Assembly (NCBI RefSeq): GCF_900109925.1
Contig: NZ_FOBW01000008.1
Coordinates: forward strand, 163,861 to 227,860
Direction: 5' to 3'
DNA: 64,000 nt
Origin: Mesobacillus persicus
Lineage (GTDB): Bacteria; Bacillota; Bacilli; Bacillales; Cytobacillaceae
Shown here: in pieces, positions 61,453-64,000 of the stretch
Layout: the number at the start of each line of letters is the position of its first letter
How positions within the stretch are numbered: position 1 is the stretch's first letter
Made by a program: the position numbers and the translations under genes
Notes under the pieces: model-generated
The model's database searches: none
What the model saw: the letters and a program-made list of their open reading frames with translations, nothing else
Told to the model about the DNA's origin: nothing

Positions 61453-62004
61453 TTACAAACGATTCCTAACTGGCTCATAATCGAATAACTTGCCTTCATA
61501 CACATGATGAAACCTTTCATTGGTTCGGAAATCATCAGGGGTGACGAGCGCCGGGAGTTTATCCCATAATCGTATGCCTGATCGGTGAAGAGTTTCCGCA
61601 ACGAACTGCGAACAGAAATACGAATTGCTGAACTCAATCGGTTCATTCAAAGTTATTCCAAGAATGCCAAGGAGATTATAGAGAAATTTATGTTGATTTT
61701 TCTTAAAAACATTTAACACCCGTTTCATTTTTTCAACATCTCGTTCAGACACTTCAAGCCGGTAAATTACGCAAGTTGTCTCGGGGTACTTACTATATGT
61801 TCCTTGGAAAATATCTTCCTTCACGAACCCGCCATTCATCGGATTGCTTGGGTTTTTTCGCCCGAAACTATATAACTCTTGCAAACTAGAGTCAAAAGAG
61901 ATCGAGGCATGATTATAGGGAGCCCCTGTGTATTTTTTAATTGATTTAGTAAATAAGGTTCCGGTGTCTGTAAGCATAATATATACACTTCGCTTAGAAT
62001 CCAT
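61453..62004 (-). CDS. YycO/YiiX-like permuted NlpC/P60 hydrolase
   Basis: A 183-residue cytosolic-looking protein with PYNHASISFDSSLQELYSFG (catalytic His) and NSYFCSQFVAETLHRSG (catalytic Cys), the circularly permuted NlpC/P60 papain-like arrangement. Such enzymes hydrolyse amides or lipids of unknown identity. GAGGGAATATAG precedes the ATG. Confidence 0.8.
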   Translation of the reverse strand: MDSKRSVYIMLTDTGTLFTKSIKKYTGAPYNHASISFDSSLQELYSFGRKNPSNPMNGGFVKEDIFQGTYSKYPETTCVIYRLEVSERDVEKMKRVLNVFKKNQHKFLYNLLGILGITLNEPIEFSNSYFCSQFVAETLHRSGIRLWDKLPALVTPDDFRTNERFHHVYEGKLFDYEPVRNRL

Positions 62005-62092
62005 CTATATTCCCTCTTTTAAATCTGTCATTTTTATCCTATAGTAATTATACATAACTTTCTAAAAAAATAGGTATAAAGTTGGTGAAAGA

Positions 62093-63010
62093 TTGAATAG
62101 TACACTCTGGACACAAGTCATCATTTTTATTTGCTTACTAACTATCAGTCTATTATTTCTAATTATGAAAAGGAGCCAGCCAGATAAGGATTTTACTTCG
62201 CTTTCTTCACGTGTGAAAACTTGGTGGGGAATGTTCGTAATCTTTATTTTTGCAACGTTATTTAACCCTGTCGTTTCATTAATATCGTTAATGGTGCTTT
62301 GCTTTTTTGCCCTACAAGAATTTTATTCAATGATAAAAACGAGAAAGGTGGATCGCAGGGCGTTTTTGTGGGCCTACCTATCGATTCCGGTCCAATTTTA
62401 TTGGAGTTATATCGAATGGTATGGAATGTTTATCGTCTTCATTCCTATTTATGTATTTTTATTTTTGCCGATTCCTCGAATCTTAGGAAAAAAAGGAACA
62501 GTAGGATTTTTACGTTCGGTGAGCTCGACCCAATGGGGATTAATGCTGATGGTTTTTGGTTTAAGCCATTTAGCTTACTTCCAATTTGCCTCCCCTGAAT
62601 ATGGGGCAAATCTCGTTTTGTTCTTGGTTTTACTCACACAATTGAATGATGCGGTTCATTTTTTAATTACCTTGTATTTTGGGAAGCGAAAGGTTATTCC
62701 AACAGCGAATCCTAATATCTCATGGGAAGGATTTATTGGTGCGACAATCGTAACAACGCTCGTTTCGTATTTCGTCTATCCCTATTTAACCCCTTTTGAT
62801 CAAACCTTTGGGATCATCTCTGGATTCCTGATTGCAATTGGAGGCTTTTTTGGAGCTTCAACTATCTCCATCCTCAAACGGGATTTATTAATCGGAGAGG
62901 ATGAAAAATTTGCAGCATTGAAGGAAAGTTATCTCAGTCGCGTTGATAGCTTAACCTATACCTCACCAATCTTTTTTCATTTTATCCGTTACTTTTTTGA
63001 TTTTATGTAG
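62093..63010 (+). CDS. Phosphatidate cytidylyltransferase-family protein (CdsA-like)
   Basis: A 305-residue protein with about eight membrane helices. The C-terminal region carries YFGKRKVIPTANPNISWEGF (GK..P..NP..SWEG), the CDP-alcohol-forming signature, in the second, YnbB-like branch rather than the essential CdsA. It may make CDP-diacylglycerol or a related nucleotide lipid. TTG 62093 is used as start, with weak GGTGAAAGA upstream. Confidence 0.83.
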   Translation: MNSTLWTQVIIFICLLTISLLFLIMKRSQPDKDFTSLSSRVKTWWGMFVIFIFATLFNPVVSLISLMVLCFFALQEFYSMIKTRKVDRRAFLWAYLSIPVQFYWSYIEWYGMFIVFIPIYVFLFLPIPRILGKKGTVGFLRSVSSTQWGLMLMVFGLSHLAYFQFASPEYGANLVLFLVLLTQLNDAVHFLITLYFGKRKVIPTANPNISWEGFIGATIVTTLVSYFVYPYLTPFDQTFGIISGFLIAIGGFFGASTISILKRDLLIGEDEKFAALKESYLSRVDSLTYTSPIFFHFIRYFFDFM

Positions 63011-63013
63011 CAC

Positions 63014-63032
63014 CGGGACACGCACCTTGTCC
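63014..63032. repeat. GGGACA-N7-TGTCCC hairpin element
   Basis: GGGACACGCACCTTGTCCC, related to 33327-33345 and to the GGGACACGCACC motif near 28298. Confidence 0.6.
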
Positions 63033-63070
63033 CAAATGCGATATGGTGTCTTCCCTGTTTAAAAACAAAA

Positions 63071-63110
63071 AAAGGGCATGTTTTGAAAAATTAATCAAAA
63101 ATGCCCTTTT
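63071..63110. terminator. Terminator between convergent genes
   Basis: AAAGGGCAT pairs with ATGCCCTTT, with A- and T-rich flanks extending the helix. Serves the CdsA-like gene and cdd. Confidence 0.82.
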
Positions 63111-63134
63111 CTATTAAATTAAAAAGTATTTTAA

Positions 63135-63533
63135 TTACATATCTAGCTCTGTGAAAGCATAAGGTAATAAATCTTTTAAGGTCAATTCTAAGATATCTTT
63201 CTTCTCATTTGTTAAGTAAACTGGCATATCAGGCATACAAAATTCTGCTAAAACTTGCCTACAAATACTACACGGTGGAAGAAAATCTTCGGTGTCACCT
63301 GCAACAGCGATCGCCTGAAAATCACCTTTCTTGTAACCGTTTGCGATTGCAGTAAAAATAGCGGTCCTCTCTGCACAATTGGTTGCTCCAAATGAAACAT
63401 TTTCTACGTTTACGCCATTAACCACCGTACCATCTTTGAGTAATAGCGCTGCTCCAACTGGAAATTTCGAGTAAGGTGCATAGGCATTCTCCAACGTCTT
63501 ACGGGCCATTCCCATCAATTGTTCTTTATTCAT
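63135..63533 (-). CDS. cdd: Cytidine deaminase
   Basis: A 132-residue tetrameric-type cytidine deaminase. Zn site: NCAERTA (Cys-Ala-Glu) and PPCSICRQV (two Cys), as in B. subtilis Cdd. Deaminates cytidine and deoxycytidine in pyrimidine salvage. ATG 63533 is chosen with AAAGGATGG upstream; two upstream in-frame ATGs are less well placed. Confidence 0.94.
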   Translation of the reverse strand: MNKEQLMGMARKTLENAYAPYSKFPVGAALLLKDGTVVNGVNVENVSFGATNCAERTAIFTAIANGYKKGDFQAIAVAGDTEDFLPPCSICRQVLAEFCMPDMPVYLTNEKKDILELTLKDLLPYAFTELDM

Positions 63534-63957
63534 ATTACCCATCCTTTTCAAAGAAGAATGAACTTTTCACAATTCCCTTAAGCCAACATATAGTTGGCAG
63601 GATTTATAATTTTATCATTTTTTGGAATACTCGTCAACGCTTGCAAAGTCAAAAAGACACGAGTGGGACCTTGTCTCTTTAATGAGGAAGCAAGAGAAGA
63701 ACGAAATCGCTAACGCGATGGCTCTTTAAAAGCCCCCTCAGACCAAAAAAAGAATAAAAAAATGAAAAAGTATGTCTTTTGTGATATTGTTTAATCGCCA
63801 AACCAAACAATAGAAAGACATACTTTTTCATATGACAAATATTTTATCATGGACAACCTCAAAAATACACCTCAATATTCTCATTAAGCTAAGTAGGGCT
63901 CCACCTACTGATATTTGATTCAACACTAAACTTAATCAAATATCGGGAGGCAATTTT
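63534..63957. other. Intergenic region at right edge
   Basis: About 420 bases including a decayed repeat fragment (GAGGAAGCAAGAGAAG near 63684), a large inverted repeat (63762-63831) and a smaller one at 63911-63943. No gene supported except the partial frame at the edge. Confidence 0.45.
63762..63831. repeat. Large inverted repeat near the right edge
   Basis: ATGAAAAAGTATGTCTTT at 63762-63779 and its perfect complement at 63814-63831, with an inner TATTGTTT/AAACAATA stem. It could be an IS-end fold, an attenuator or a terminator for sequence beyond the window. Confidence 0.6.
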
Positions 63958-64000
63958 ATGAATCAATATGAACAAAAAGTGGAGCTATTCTTTGAGCTTA
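63958..64000 (+). CDS. Partial gene at right edge, 5' end only
   Basis: ATG 63958 with CGGGAGG 8 bases upstream opens MNQYEQKVELFFEL and leaves the window. A palindrome ATATTTGATT/AATCAAATAT lies 15-47 bases upstream of the start. Too short to identify; an insertion-sequence transposase is possible given the nearby inverted repeat. Confidence 0.45.
   Translation, partial: MNQYEQKVELFFEL

Noticed and set aside
1..64000. CRISPR arrays, rRNA or tRNA genes, complete prophage or insertion sequence
   Set aside because: No regular direct-repeat array, cloverleaf, rRNA-like stretch or full transposase gene was found; repeats present are isolated intergenic elements.

Overview
The window looks like chromosome of a spore-forming, low-GC Bacillaceae species (Bacillus sensu lato). 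Evidence: purine-rich GGAGG-type ribosome sites and frequent TTG/GTG starts; the spore genes cwlJ-gerQ and a CotA-type laccase; a T-box-controlled tyrosyl-tRNA synthetase; an intracellular subtilisin; and an acyl-lipid desaturase next to the remains of its DesR regulator. I saw no rRNA, tRNA, CRISPR array or complete insertion sequence.

Layout. 0-8 kb: an edge-truncated unknown gene, a decayed DUF3231 gene, a 3-hydroxyacyl-CoA dehydrogenase, small regulator/membrane genes, a hemerythrin-like gene behind a CRP/FNR-type promoter, an XPD-like helicase with a nuclease-like N-terminus, and a holin-like type I toxin with a candidate antisense RNA. 8-17 kb: an acetyltransferase, a glutathionyl-hydroquinone-reductase-like protein, a stress-type short-chain dehydrogenase, a hydrolase, a TRAP transporter (Q-M-P order) and a DMT exporter. 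16-28 kb: two PadR modules with membrane partners, trmL, a methionyl-tRNA synthetase fragment, a PAS-PAS-GGDEF-EAL protein, an epimerase and a coiled-coil protein of unknown role. 28-46 kb: a SulP transporter, a 2-hydroxyacid dehydrogenase, des with broken desR, a permease, a CoA-transferase, laccase, a Na/Ca exchanger, a lipase, a GreA paralogue, tyrS with its T-box, MarR and the intracellular protease. 47-64 kb: an RND pump, a four-gene cassette with a B12-binding protein and a STAS protein, an aminotransferase, gerQ/cwlJ, AlkD-like protein, a cyclophilin lipoprotein, a three-gene ABC-2 exporter, a HesB-like gene with an in-frame TGA, an YycO-like hydrolase, a CdsA-like enzyme and cytidine deaminase.

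The best candidates for something new are two. First, the HesB-like gene (61067-61372) has an in-frame TGA where this family can carry selenocysteine, and a hairpin downstream that fits the bacterial SECIS pattern. Second, the operon at 50617-52693 contains a protein with the W-x9-EH and E-x-H-x-x-G motifs of CarH-type adenosylcobalamin light sensors, but no DNA-binding domain; it overlaps a PAS-like/STAS gene, which suggests B12-based (possibly light) sensing coupled to a STAS partner switch.

The intergenic DNA is also unusual. A 20-base element, GGGACGGTTCTNNTGCTTCC, occurs about every 4-5 kb, alone or as an inverted pair in which the two variable bases match between arms. Several genes are relics (DUF3231, metG, desR, an AEC-type carrier), so the region is undergoing gene loss. 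All calls come from reading the sequence and family knowledge; no database search was run.
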